DNA from: Lanius collurio
Lineage: Eukaryota; Chordata; Aves; Passeriformes; Laniidae
Direction: 5' to 3'
DNA length: 64,000 bases
Assembly: GCA_020086605.1 (NCBI GenBank)
Contig: JACBWW010000017.1
Coordinates: 20,261,639-20,325,638, forward strand
The position numbers and the translations under genes are program-made. The notes below the pieces were generated by a model that saw only the letters and a program-made list of their open reading frames with translations, made no database searches and had not been told where the DNA came from. Positions 1-13,500 of this stretch are shown piece after piece (within the stretch, counting starts at the first letter, position 1; each line of letters begins with the position of its first letter).

Positions 1-1463
1 AAACCTCTTTGTTTCTCTTTGCCAGTAGTGCATTGTGGGCTGGCTGTCATAGCCAGTTTTATTTTATTTTCATTTCTGGGAGTATTGTTCCCCCAAAAGA
101 ATATAGAGCAATACCTGTAATTCCTTTGTTATGTTTGAAACTGCTTCTTAAGTATTTTCAGTCCCTGCTGAAAAACAAAACTAAGTAAACTATTCTCAAG
201 CTTGCATTTATTAGACTGTTAGTGTTGGATTTCTTTTTAAGTTTCCTTGTTTACGCAGAAGAGATTGATTAAGTTGGCAATGCCCAGTTTTTAAGTTCAA
301 CACAGACAGCAGATTTCAGGAGCATTCTACTTAGGATTCTACTCAGAACAATGCAGAAAATTTTAAAATGTACACATTCTGTGCTCTAAAGAAAGGATAT
401 AATGTGTAGAGGGTGAATATTCATTTTGATGCAGTTTTAATTTAATGCAATATCAGTCTGAAAGGTAGGTGTCCTCATGGCTTAGATATCCATGTGTTGT
501 GGTTTAACTCTAGATGGCAATGAAATATCACTCAGTCTCTCACTCACTTCCCCACTAGTGGGGTGGGGGTGAAAATGGGAGGAGTAAAAGTTGAAAAGCT
601 CATGGGTTGACATAAAGGTAGATAATGCAAAAGAAATAGATAAAAAATAGATAAAACAATAGCAAGTGAAGCAAAACAAGGAATTAATTCACTGCTTTAA
701 ACAGGCAGGCAGCTGTTAAGCCTTCTCCAGGAGAGCAGGCTCTGTCATGTAGCAGTAATTTGTGAAGATAAATACCATCACTCTGAGCATTATTCCCTTT
801 CCTTCTTCTCCCCCCAGCTGTATATGCTGAGCATGACACCATATGTTTGGGGTATCCCGTATCCCATGGGTCAGTTGGGGTCAGCTGTCTCAACTATGTC
901 CCCTCTCAATAGTTTGTGCATCCCCAGCCCACTTGCAGGCAAGGTGGTTTGAGGAGTAGAAAAGGCATTGATCCTCTGCAGGTGCTGCTCAACTGAAACG
1001 CCTCTGTATTATCAAAACTGGTTTCAGCCCAAGTCCAAAACAGCCCCATACCAGGTACTTTGGAAAAAATTAACTACCTCGGCCCAAACCAGCACACTAT
1101 GCTGTATGGTTAACTTAAATTTGTACTCTAGCAATAGCTTGAGCAGAACGTAAACACTTGCAGTGTCCCAAATTATTTCTATTTGCTATTCTAGCACATT
1201 CCTCAACAAGCAGAGACTTTAGTGAGTAGTCTAAAAATGCCCACTAATCCCTAGGTGGAATTGTGAATGTTTTTCTTATCTTGGCTCTAAGGAAAGCTGA
1301 TCATAATTTTTACGATTTTTTTTTAATGTGTTGTGGAATATTTATTAATACATTTGAAAAATGCAGAATGTAATTATAATCACAAACATGTAGAACTTTA
1401 GTATGGGGATCACCTACTTAATTGAGATTGCTATGTATCATATGAAATATTCTTCTTTTTAAG
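1..1463 (+). other. VPS50 intron, 3' part
   Basis: Non-coding sequence before the first visible exon. Its only recognisable content is the solo LTR at 495-1096. I see no earlier VPS50 exon (the preceding sequence should encode ...KLKQQQAA) and no promoter or CpG-rich region. Confidence 0.85.
495..1096 (-). mobile_element. Solo LTR of an avian endogenous retrovirus (ERVL-like)
   Basis: 602 bp bounded by TGTTGTGGTTTAA and AAACCAGCACA, the ends of a common avian LTR family. The 5 bases on either side are CCATG and CTATG, a target duplication with one transition difference. Read from the other strand it starts TGTGCTGG and has a TATA-like 'GCATATAC' near 820-830, so its sense is probably the minus strand, opposite to VPS50. 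No retroviral internal region is present, so this is a recombination remnant. The stated 5-bp duplication fits ERVL-type integration; the class name is inferred. Confidence 0.82.
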
Positions 1464-1517
1464 GTATCGAAGAAAGTTGCAGATTTAATCCTTGAAAAAC
1501 AGCCTGCATATGTTGAG
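1464..1517 (+). CDS. VPS50: VPS50 exon a (54 nt, phase 0-0)
   Basis: First coding exon in the window, residues 1-18 of the visible protein, starting [12 protein letters not shown]. The acceptor is tttttaag and the donor gtaaga. It encodes part of the N-terminal coiled coil typical of CATCHR-type tethering subunits. The last codon gives E where I recall K in human. The length is a multiple of three, so skipping it would keep the frame. Confidence 0.93.
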
Positions 1518-4500
1518 GTAAGACAACTAACAGTTACTTTTAAAGAATAAACTGCTCAATTTTGTGCAGTTACAATGCTGCAGTTGTGTTGTTATTGTAA
1601 TTTGTAGTAGGGATGCTAGTGCCTGGTTGGAACCAGCTATTTTTGTATGCTACAGCTCTTTCTTTATAGTGAACACCAAGGGTGTATTGAGTTGGAGGTC
1701 CTTAAGATGATAAAGGTTTTGGCATATGGTCATTTTGAGAAGGCTGTCTGAAGACTTGAATTCACAGGCTTGGCTAATACCTGTAATGGACTTAGAACAG
1801 GAGCTGCTTTAGTGCCTGTGCTTCGGGGTGGCTTCACATCTTATTCCATAAGAGGAAGCAGCAGTGACCTTTCGTAAGATCACTTAACTGCTGCTGATCT
1901 CGGGCAGCTGTGAGAGTCACAGAATCACAGAGTATGTTGTGTTGGAAGGGACCCTCTAGGATCATCCAAGTCCATCTCCTGGCCCTACACAGAACCATCC
2001 CCAAGAGTCACACCAGGTGCCTGAGAGCATTGTCCAAATGCTTCTTGAGCTCTGCCAGGCTTGGTGCTGTGACCACTTCCCTGGTGAGCCTGTGCCCAAC
2101 CACCCTGTGGGTGATGAGCTTTTTACTGATATCCAGCCTAAACCTCCCTTGACACAATTTCAGGCCATTCCCTTGGGTCCTGTCACTGGTCACCACAGAG
2201 AAGAGATCAGTGCCTCCCCTCCTCTTCCCCTCATGATGAAGTTGTAGACCGCAATGAGGTGATTGCCCGGTCCTCTAATTTGTCAGAACTTAATACAGTT
2301 GGTGGTTTCCCAGTCCTCTAAGGCCTTTCTGCAGGGCCTCCCTGCCTTCAAGGGAGTCAGCAGTCCCAATTTTATGTTGCCTGCGAACTTGCTGAGCATC
2401 CCTTCCAAGTCACAAATGAAGGCGTGGAAGAGCCAAGGGCCTAAGATGGAGCCCTGCAGAACCCCTTTAGTGACAGGTCACCAGCCTGATGTCACCCCAT
2501 TGACTAAACCCTTTGTGCTTCAACTGTGAGCCTGTTGCTCACCCATCACGTGATGTGTTTATCCAGCTGTGTGCTGGACACTTTTTCTGGAAGAATACTG
2601 TGAGAGAGTATTGAAAGCTTTGCTGAAATCCAAAAAGGTTACATCAACTGGCTTCACTTGATCAACTGGGTGAATTACCTTGTTGTGAAAGGAAATCAGG
2701 TTTGACAAGCAGAATTTTGCTCTCATGAAGCCATGCTGGCTGTGACCAATGACTGTGTTGTCTTTCAGGTGTTTTTCAATACCTCCCAGAATAATCTCCA
2801 TAACTTTACCAGGTACTGAAGTGAGACTGACAGGCCTGTAGATTTTGGGGTTTTCCTTGTCCTTCTTGAAATCTGGGACAGTGTTTGTCAGCTTCCAGTC
2901 ACCTGGGACCTCCCTGCATTCCCGAGACTGCTCAAAAATCTTTGAGAGAGGTTTTACAATGACATTAGACAGTTCTTTGAGGATTTTTGAATGAATCCCA
3001 TCAGGCCAAATAGATTTGTAGAGATCCAGCTGGAGCAGGAGATCCTACAAAATTTCCTGGTTGACTAGGAGTTGATCATTCTTGCTGTCGTGATCCTCCG
3101 ACTCAGACTTCCTTGGTCTGTCATCCATGTTGAAGATGAAAATTAATAGAGTCTCAGCATGTCAAAGATCTCCAGGAGCAAAACAAAGCAAAACTGCTTT
3201 AGCTGCTTGCAGTAAAGTATTGGTGTGGCTTCTCTTCTTTCTCCCAAAATGTATTTGCAACAGGTGTTGTAACAGTTCTCTAAGGGAAGATGCTTTTTTT
3301 TCCCCTCGTCATTTATTCTTAATACTGTCCCTATAACATTTGATCCGGGCTTCCTGGTTTTATCTGATCATTGCATGAAATGACATGGAGAATTCTGCAA
3401 AGTGAAAACGGTGATCAAGTTAGTCTGAGAATGACCATGTGGTGAATACTTCTGTTTGTACAGCACCGTGTGTCACCGCTGTTAAACTGGTGATTGTGGC
3501 AATTCTCATTTTGGGCAAGAAGCTGGAGCAAGTGTGGAAGAACAAAGATGGCTTTCTTGCTATTAACCTGTGGTAGATGTCATGGAGCTGCAAATATTTT
3601 CCTCTTTTATGCAGAGGTCACAACATCCTCCTCTGTTCTCTTGTTCTTATGCCAGTGCATCCATCCTTAGTGAGGTTGCCATCTGTGTTCTGGCACATTG
3701 CCTGGGAAAAGGAGTGCTGCTGTTTAAAGAAAAATGGAGGGGGGAGAAGGGACCATTGCTTGCATCATGTCCTGCAATAGCAGGTGGAAGAAAAAGGCTG
3801 TAGCAGTAATGTTTCAGTTTTAGTTAAAGGAGTCAGGTAGGAGACTATTGCAGAAGGAGGCTGCTAAGTGCTACTCTGAGTCTTCACAAGATAGTGGAGA
3901 CGGGGCGGAAAGGGTAATTATATGGTATAAAAATCTTCTGGTATTTTTTCACTGTTGTGCAGGTTTGAAATTGATGTTTTTGAGTGAATGCTGCTTTTTT
4001 GGAATCCAGCAGCTTCTCTTTGGAAACCTCTCACTGCATAATGGAACTGCAGCAAATGTTCTTGCATTTTGCTGTGTAATGTTAATGTTCTTATTGCAGC
4101 AACATCTTAGTGAGGTGTACCTGTTTTATACCTAGAAGTGCTTTTATATATTCCAAAGGGACAGTTAAAAATCTATTGTGCCAGTAAAAATATTTTAAAA
4201 ACTTTTCTTAAATGAATCTGTGCCTGATTAAGTCAATAATTCTTCAGTGTTACTTATGGGCACATGCCTGCAGAATTATTCTTGTCAGGAGACTTATCAG
4301 AGACTTCTGGTGGGCATTATAGGACTTGTTTTCCCACTGATTCATGAAATGCACCTCCTGGAGTGCTGTGTGAACTTGTAATGGCAGGTCCAGTTCAGTG
4401 TTCAGCTACAGTAGCAGATCATTAGAAGAACCAAAAATGCAACTGAACACATCCTCTGGACCCATTTTCACTGTGCAAAGTGTAATTTAGGGATATCATG

Positions 4501-7500
4501 GTTTGAACCCCATGCCTAGTATGACGTACTGGTCTGCCATACACACCTGTGGCCACAAAAGGCATGGCACAGACACGGCCTAAGGGATTTACAGTTTTCT
4601 ATTCTTGGAGGAAACACATGCTTTAGGAGCAACCAGTGGGTGAAAGATTGTTTTTGAGAGGAGAAAAATTGTATTTAGCCCTAGATGCTGGGCAGAAGAT
4701 TCCCTTTTTGGGGATCTTTAGAATGCACTCTCTCCCCATTCATCTCCATCCAGTCATGTTCGAAGGAGAGATTTTACAGAGTCTTTGCAAGAGGCAAGAC
4801 TCGGGTGGAGTTGCTCCTTATTGTGTTTCCTCATGAACAAGGGAACAATAGCTTTTTGAATAGCTCTGATATTTGCAAAGTATTTTTTTAGAGAGAAGTA
4901 GGTATTGAGGAAAGTAATCTTTGATTTTGGTTTCTTCAGGTATTTTGCATATCAGCAACTAAACTGTAATTTTTAGAAAAGCAACATTGGTAACATAAAG
5001 GAGCAGATTTTGGTGGAAGATGCAGCTTAGTGATTTGGGGGCTGACCAGGACCTGCTCTGAAACTGAACTGAACTTTGAACTTATTTTTACTTGTCATAT
5101 TTTTAGAATTAGATTAGTTTTCAAAGTGAAAATTTTCCTTCTCATGGAAAGCGCTTGATATGTTTTGAAATGATAAGCAGAATTTAAAAAAAAAAAAAAT
5201 AAAAAATCGTATAATCTCTTTTCCTGTAGCCTGGGGAAAGAATGCTCTTTTCTGCAGTGCTGTTCCTAACAAAAGAAATCCTAATAGTTATATTTAAACA
5301 TTTATTTTTTTCAAGGAGTTGAGATTATGCTAGGCACTTCACTAAGTCAAAATCGAGCTAAATTCAGATCACCTCTGCTGAAGAGTTTTCAGCTGAAAGT
5401 CAACAGGATACAATTAACATTCATTATGATGTGACATCTATTAAATTGTTAGAACACAAGTGCTTCTAAAAAAGAAAATGCTGCATGAAACACAATTTGC
5501 TTTTTTTCGTTTTGCTGCTCTCTGGCATATTAATGCAAATTAAGCCCTGTGTTTCTATCCTTGAAGCTTTGATCATTATGTTGTAATACATTAAAGGTAC
5601 AGAAATTCTTAGGCTAAATGTGCAATATGCAAATATAGAGGGTCCCACTGCAATGATAACAGATTTCAAATATCTTCAAAAGAGAACTGCATTTTAAAAT
5701 ATAGTTTATATTAATGTTACATTGCCAGGCTTAGTGTATATGAAATGATGAAACAAATAATATATAAAGTAACTCTATAAAGTCATTATAACATCTCAAG
5801 ATAAATCTGCTAATCAGTAGTCTTCACTGGTGTGTAACTTGTATATTTGTTTAACCTGTTGTCTCTCTGTAGGAACTGGAACGTGTTACATCATTGCAGA
5901 CTGGCCTTCAGTTAGCAGCGGTTATTTGCACAAATGGAAGAAGGTATCTTGCTTAAGTAACTGCAGAGATTGAAAGTGAGGAAGTATTTAAGAAGAAACC
6001 TTTAGACGCAGGAAGTTTGCTTGCTGATGATATTTCCTGTTTATGTGCTGAATGCTATTAACAGTAGTAGTTAGAGATACTGAAACAATTGCAAACTCTT
6101 GCAGCTCTCACTCTTGCAATTGGGATTTCTCTTTGAAACAGAAAGCTTTTGAGATACATCATTGGTCCACAGACAAGTGCAGAAGGGAGGATGTACCTTC
6201 TTATTAGTCTGTTGATATAATCTTGTTTTCTAAATTTCCCTAACAATTCTGATAATCTCATTTCTACCATGTATTTTGTTGGACTTGTTAGAATTGATCA
6301 GAAGTAAGTTTTATTTTATGAATCGTTGAAGATTATGTTAATTTTTAACTTTCACAGACACCTGAATATAGCAAAGGAAGGCTTCACACAAACTAGTTTG
6401 GGGCTACTTGCAAATCAGAGGAAACGACAGTTGCTAATTGGACTGCTAAAGTCTCTGAGAACAATAAAAACACTGGTATGTACAGTTGTTTTTGTTCAGT
6501 GACAAATATTTTTCTTCATTTCTATGTAGTAATGACTGGATTTTTTTATGGCTTCTTTTTTTGTCTTTTTTAGCAAAGAACTGATGTGCGTTTGAGTGAG
6601 ATGTTGGAGGTATGTCCCTGCCAGACTGGTATAATTTGAAGCTATTCTAAGTCTACATTTGTCAGTCACCTTAATTTTATCCATTCCTTTTCTCTTGCAG
6701 ACAGGGTGTGTGCATAAAAATTATATTTTTATTCTTCTTTTAAATTGAGAAAAGTTTCATATCAAAATAGATAGCCCCTCTGCCAAGGGAGAGTATTTTT
6801 TATCAGAAACTCATTCCTGCCTTTAGATCTGGGCACTGAAGCTTGAGTTACTTCAGTAAAAATGCTGTGGAGTCTTCTCTTATCCCTGCTCTCAACTTTT
6901 ACCTCTTTTCTTTAGCTTGATATTTGGGGAAAAAAAAAAGATGAAATTTAGCTGATTGTTGACATGCTGGGTTTGGATAAAGAATATCTATTGATATATT
7001 ACTGTACAAATTTAATAGGGGGGCTCCCTGGTTAGTATTTTATTTGTAGTAGCCATCTCTCCTTCTTCATTGGATTGGCTTTTTAATTCAATTGTAAAAA
7101 ACGTTACAGCATGCAGGCCCATGACACTGAAAATTCTGATTCTGTTATGTATGCTGCCTAAAAATGCAGCAGATACTGCACAGAGCAAAATAAGATCTTG
7201 TCTTAAGGGGATTAATTGTGTGAAAGACAGCCTCAGGATTTTATTGACAGCTATAGTACATGTAGTGTAACTATTTCGAATTGCTAGTTTGCCAAATATT
7301 GACAGCTAATACTGGATGGAAAGTCATGATGACAATCCTCAGTCATTAAATTTGGAAATTGAATCTTAATAGTTTTAACTTTAAGATTCTGTGAATTTAA
7401 TTCCACTTTGTGTCAGCAAACTTTCTTATTCTTTACCAAGCAAAACTACACTCATTTTCAGGTGGCATAAGTGCTGCTTTCTGCTCCCTGTACAATGATG

Positions 7501-10500
7501 AGCTTTTAATTTCTGTGCTCTGTTTTGCTGCACAGGAAATCAACTCTTCACTGTGTACTGGCAGGAGTTGTCCTGAGGAGGTGTAGGTGTTACATCCACA
7601 CACAGACCCTGATGTCTGTTTATTGTAATTGCTCAATGATTTTTAAGGGCTGGAACTCAGTTTTTGGCTGAGTGCAGTTTTAGAGCTGTGCTCAGGGTCT
7701 GCTCCCAGTAAGTTATCCCAGCTGCTGGTCCGTTTATTTTCTGAACTCCAAGGAGTTAATAGGTTGGAATATGCAGGAGAGTTATTAGCAGCCACTCAGA
7801 GAAGAGCATTTTGAAAGAGTTCTCAATTAAAAAAAGACCATGAATGAAACTGCAGTAGCTTAGAGGGCTGAGCTGCATCTGGAATATTTTAGTAATATAT
7901 TTTATGCAAGCAGGCTTTCTGATCTGAGCTCTGTAAGACTTAATGGAGCAAGTATCAGGTTTCCAGTGGAGGAAGATGTAAAGAGCTATAAGTGCAGCCC
8001 TCATTTTAGACCAGCATACTGTTCTGTTTTCATCTAATGGATAATGTATTTGGGTTTTTTTAATGTTTTTGAGCTAAATTTGATCTGCATTAGAACATTG
8101 CTGTTAAATTTCATTTCAGAAACTCGTCTATGATAATAGCTGAATATAAATTACCCTTGCATTTTTACTCTTCAATCAATGACTAAAATTCCAGTTAACA
8201 GCACTGCATTTGCTAAAGCATGTAATATAACAGATGTGATTATGACAAAAAATGGAAGCTCTTAGCTATTAAAGAGGGTTTTCCTTTCTCCTTTCCTTTC
8301 TGGTCTCATGCCTAATAGAATAAAAAATAACATATATATCCAAGGCAATGCCCATGTTTTGTTGGTAAGATCCTTGGGTTTTACATTTTTGTATGTTTTT
8401 GTTTTGTCCTGGCATCGTTGTAATACTTCCTGATTGAGCTGTGTACCTGTTGGATATTCTTCTTACATATTTAGACAATGCATCCATAGTGTGTTCTTTG
8501 TTTCCTGAGGCCTTCTGTGAATCAGTTGTATTTAAGCTGATTTCTACTGAGCTATAGAATGTGTCGATTTAGATAGTGTTTATTTGGGTGTAATGTTGGG
8601 AGTGTCTTCCTTGTCTCCTTTTAGGTTTTATAAACTATGGGAACAACCTGCCAGTGCCTGAACTAACCTCTTTCCATACTCATGAATAGATAACTGAGAA
8701 GATGTTAGTTGTTCTGTAATAAAAACTTTGTCATGTATTTTTTATGTATGCATAAAGAAACTATACAGCAAGCTGTTTGCGTAAGGTAATATAATACATA
8801 GTGTTTTCCAATGTTGCTAATATCTGCTTCTAATTCTGATCTGCTTGCACATTCAGTGCTGCAGTAGGTGCTCATTCTTTACTGTATAGACAGAAAAGGC
8901 AAAATATTTTATTCTTAGTGTTTATACATAACCATGCAAGCAAAAAAGGGTATTGCACTGTTGATTCAGATGAGATTTCAATTATATTTTATCCAAAGGA
9001 AGAGGATTATCCAGGAGCTATTCAGCTGTGCTTGGAATGCCAGAAAGCTGCCAGCACTTTCAAACACTACAGTTGTATAAGGTAGGGTGACATTGTGCAG
9101 ATTTCAGCTTCTGTATTATTTTATTTGTAAATAGTATAAAATAATGGTCATTAATTCTCATTCTCTAAAGAAAGTTTAATTGAAAAGTAATTTTCAGCTT
9201 AGAAAAGTAAAATTGAGGCAGTTATAAAACCATAAGTATTCCCTGTGGTTTCCCACCTCCCTCTACCATGACTAACCAGGCTTCACAATCATAACACTAT
9301 ATAATCAATGTTTGGACTATATAATTGTTGTAATATGTTGGCAGGTAAAGTTTCAGCTTAAAATGAATTATAACTGTGCTACAACCTCTGGCCTAGAGAT
9401 ACCTGAGCTGAGTTTTTAATGTGAAGTTTTTATTCTTGAATTAATTTGCCTATAGCAAGCTGGCTTCTGCAGGATAACTTACCCTGATTCTTGGCAGTGA
9501 TATTAACAAGTGCAGAGTTTCATGCTGACATGAAGAAATTGCTTTCAGAACCAAAACTAATCTAAATATATATGCAGTTTCTAACTTAGAAAGACTTAAT
9601 GTTTCCATTGCTTTATAAAAAAAAAAAAAGGAAATCACAGGAAATGCTCATAAACTCCAGCAGGAGATGTAGTAACATCAGATTATTATAGAGATCCTTC
9701 TGTTTGATGGCTCATTGCATGTGGAGAAACAATAAGGAAATATTGTGTACTCTCTTTGGTGTTTAATGGCAGCTCTTTCTGATGCAGTTTTTTTTCTATT
9801 TAAGCTATTCTTTGGAGGAAATTTTACCCAATTTATCTAATAGAAACAAAAAAGTGGGGTGATGGGCATATCATTTAAGCATAGAGACATAAGTAGAGAA
9901 GCTAGAATCTGTCTTTTGATAATTAACCTAGGCCTCTTAGGAGAAGCACAGAGAGGAGTACAGAAGGAAGTTGTTTAAAATCAGATATGGTGATTATTTA
10001 ATGAAAACTGTGCTTTCTGTGCTTGAAGAGAATATCCTGCCTATTTCTTTGTTGCTTTGACCCTTCCAAACAAAAACATACTAGTCATATTTTTTGTCTT
10101 TTTTTTTTATTGCTACTGTTCTGAAATTTTTAAAGCTGATTGTTGCAAAGATGCAACAGTGCCTTTCTTTGTCCTAAATAGTTTCTCTTATGGTAGATAT
10201 TTTTGTTAATCTTTTATACCAACTTTAAAAAATTTTCTGAGAAAGCTTAAGTTCTCTTTTCCCTATAGCATTTCTGTAAGGGGGTCCTGAGCAACAAATA
10301 AAAATTACTGTAGTTTGCAAAGACTTGACAGGCCTGACCCTTCTGGGTATGTTCTGCTGTAGACCACAGTGACAAACCAAAGCATTTAAAGCAAGTTTCT
10401 TGGGGTTTGGAAATGTCTTTAAATACCTGGTTAAATCCTAGCAGGATGGGGTCTTGTCTAGGCCCTCTTAACACTGCTTTTCCACGTAGCAGTGGTGTGG

Positions 10501-13500
10501 TGGTGCTAGTCTGATGACACAGCAACAGCAGCTTAATGGTTTATGATAAATTACTATGTTGTGGCTCAGTAGCAGGGTTTTTGGAAATAAGAAATGGTCC
10601 GAAATGTTTATATAATAAGTAATTTATTCTAAACATTTTTTTTCTTTCATCAATAGTGAGTTAAATTCAAAACTGCAAGACACCTTGGAACAAATAGAGG
10701 TAAGAATTAATATACTGATGTTTATTATATGTTAGTATTTAACCTCTAAGTCTATGTTAGTATTTAATCTCTAAGTAATAGAGCTTTCTAATACAATTAG
10801 AAAAGGAACTTTGTTAGTTAGTAATTACAGAATTGCTAACTATTTCTTTCAAATACTCTCAATACTGTAGATGTGGAATTTAGTGCTGTAATCAATCTAA
10901 ATGCTCTTTAATACATTATCATGTTATGATCCAGTTCACTAGTTGTGCCCACTATAAGTGATAGAGCAGTCAAATAAAAAAGTCACAAAATATTTGAAGT
11001 ACTGAACTTCTGAGAATTTTTTAGACTGCTTCTCTAAATAGTCATGAAAAATAAATTAACAACTAGCCAGTAGGTTTGGATAAGGTATACAAGAGATCAC
11101 AATTTCACAGGAAATTTTAGAGGTCAGCAAACTGGAATGTGCTGAATAGGGTCTGTGCTAAGCCGTAGGAAATAAGACTTGAATAACTATGAATGATGCA
11201 ACTAAAGTCAGTTTAAGTTGGTAGATAGTATCACAAAAGCAAGTGAATGTAAAATGCTAAGTGTCTTGCCAGAAAGTGGTGGCAAAAAGAGGAAATCTTT
11301 AAACTCCACTACTAAGTAATTTTGAGCTGGAACTTGGCAAGCTTTTTGTAAGAAGTCAAGCAATGCAGGTATGTATAATGTTTGTGATGCATGTAATGCA
11401 TACACAAATAATGTTTAGCAGGAACCTAAATTAGCTACTTCAGCACCTGTCTACACCCAGTGTCATGTGCTCTTTAGAAAGTCAGACATGTTTTATTGTA
11501 CCTTGTTGTTCAATTCCCTGTAAAATTAGAACTTTGTGTATTTCCTTCAGTTATGTCTTTGTACTTCAGCTTTTATGCAAAGCTTTTTTTTGTTCCTTTA
11601 ATCTTTCTCTGGTAGTGCTTTATTCAGAGCATGTCTGGTTCAAAAGAGTTGATGGAATGACTGTTTTCTGCTCACTCTCACACAGGCCTTGTGAGAGTGA
11701 ACACGCTCATTTTCTCTTTGTGGGCAAATACTGATATTGCTTGAAAGGGGACAAGCATCTTTACTTCCTTCTAGTAACAGCTTTGAAGAGCAAATTCTGG
11801 TCTTACCAAAATATGATAAAATGTGCCATATTGCTTGGTGAGAGCAATTCACAGCTAGCTAAATAATCACATTCAAGATTTTTATTTATTACTTGGGAAT
11901 TTATAAAAATATCTTATTTTCTTCTATGAAAGTATCTTATTTTCTACTGGAATTATGGAAATGCATATGGGAGAAACATAAGTCATCCTTAGGTCCATGG
12001 AGTATTGCTGAAATTATTATAGAATAATATTCTGCTAGTTAAGATTTCAATAATGAGTCTTTTCAACAGTTCAGTGTCTTTTCTTAAGTCCATTCCTTTT
12101 TCCTTTTTTTGGGCTTATTTTAATTTAGGTTTTAATATAGATCTTACTTTTATACTATGTTACAAATAAAATACAAGATGGCTATAGTGGAAGGAACCAT
12201 TGAAAAAGTAACGGAAAAGATTAATGATCTCTGTGTTTAAGAGTTCTGTTCATGGGCAGTTTGATATCCCAGTTTTTCTCTTTGTACAGCTGTTCTGCAA
12301 GAAACAAGAGAAGGAATTTTTTTTTAAAAAAATCAGTATATGACTGAAATTCAAATTGCTGAGTAATGTTTTAGAGAAGTTTTGAATCTTTAGGTTACTT
12401 GTCCTTTTACCATTTAGCTTAGGGAAGAAAGTACAACAGACAATCCCCACCAAATCTCTAGGATTAAAACCAAAAATATTTCATGACTGATGATGTAATT
12501 CATGAAAATTTTCCAGTGGAGTAAGTAAAAGTACATAGGGGACTAAACACCCATCTACTGTGGTTTCTATTTTTAAGAGCAAGACTGTACTGCAAGATCA
12601 TTAAATAATAAGAATTGAAATGTCTTTAGTATCTAGCAAGGAAAGAAAATACTTGCTAGCTGTCTATGTTATTGTATGTTATTGATTTGTCCTGCTTTTA
12701 TTTTTTGCATTGTTGGTTGAAAATAACTACAGTTAGGCTGTGTATCTGAATATATTACAGCATCTCAGTGAGAATTATGTTTTTAAGCTACATAGTCAAA
12801 TTCTTGAAAGCTTTGTTAGTCATTAAATACATGATCCTATTGAAGTTTTTTCACTTAGTTTATGTAACAGGTGGACTTGGTTTATTGCAGAGCTGTTCAG
12901 TATGCTCAGACACAGCTCTGCTGGCAGAACCAGTAACTGTGTGTCTACTTTCTTTTTTGGCTCTCTCAGGTACTGATGGTTGTACTGATGTAGTACTGTA
13001 TAAATGGCTGTCATGCCAATGAATTTTTAATTCAAATAGTGTTAGTTCCATTTAAGAGATGTAGTCAGAGGGTTAAGAGGTCTATAATTGAATTGCTTGA
13101 GCTGAAACCCCCAGATCTGGGTTTTTTTTAGGGGTGGAAGTAGACCAACTTAGAAATCCCAGCTCTCCATTATTGAGGTGCTAGGCCTTCTCAAAGTAAA
13201 CATCACTTTGAATTTGACTTCAGTGAAATAATGTTCTTTTTCTTGCTTGTTCTTGGGAGTGCTGGAACTCTTTGGCTGACACTGAAGTACTTACAACTGC
13301 AAGAAGTAACATTTAAGCCCCTTGGAACAGTCACGTCCCATACAGTCTTTGTTACTTTACAACTATAATTATCAGACTGTTTAAATAAACATCATCCTCG
13401 CTTGCTGCTGTTTAAGTAATGCATTACTTGGCCAGTTTTTATTTAGTGTTTAACACATTTTTTCTGTCATTTTTATAGGAACAATTGGATGTAGCGCTTT

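Larger units (their letters stand above)
1518..5872 (+). other. VPS50 intron (4.4 kb)
   Basis: Holds the antisense CR1 at about 1916-3130 and a GC-richer block at about 4490-4860 that may be an old LTR piece. The rest, including 3130-4490 and 4860-5872, is AT-rich single-copy-looking sequence in which I see nothing. Confidence 0.85.

Noticed and set aside
1910..2529. Plus-strand open frames of 76-88 codons
   Set aside because: They are antisense readings of the CR1 fragment, with no independent coding signal.
4495..4570. GGGGTTCAAACC on the minus strand, resembling a tRNA T-loop
   Set aside because: The complement has no D-arm, anticodon arm or acceptor stem in the right places.
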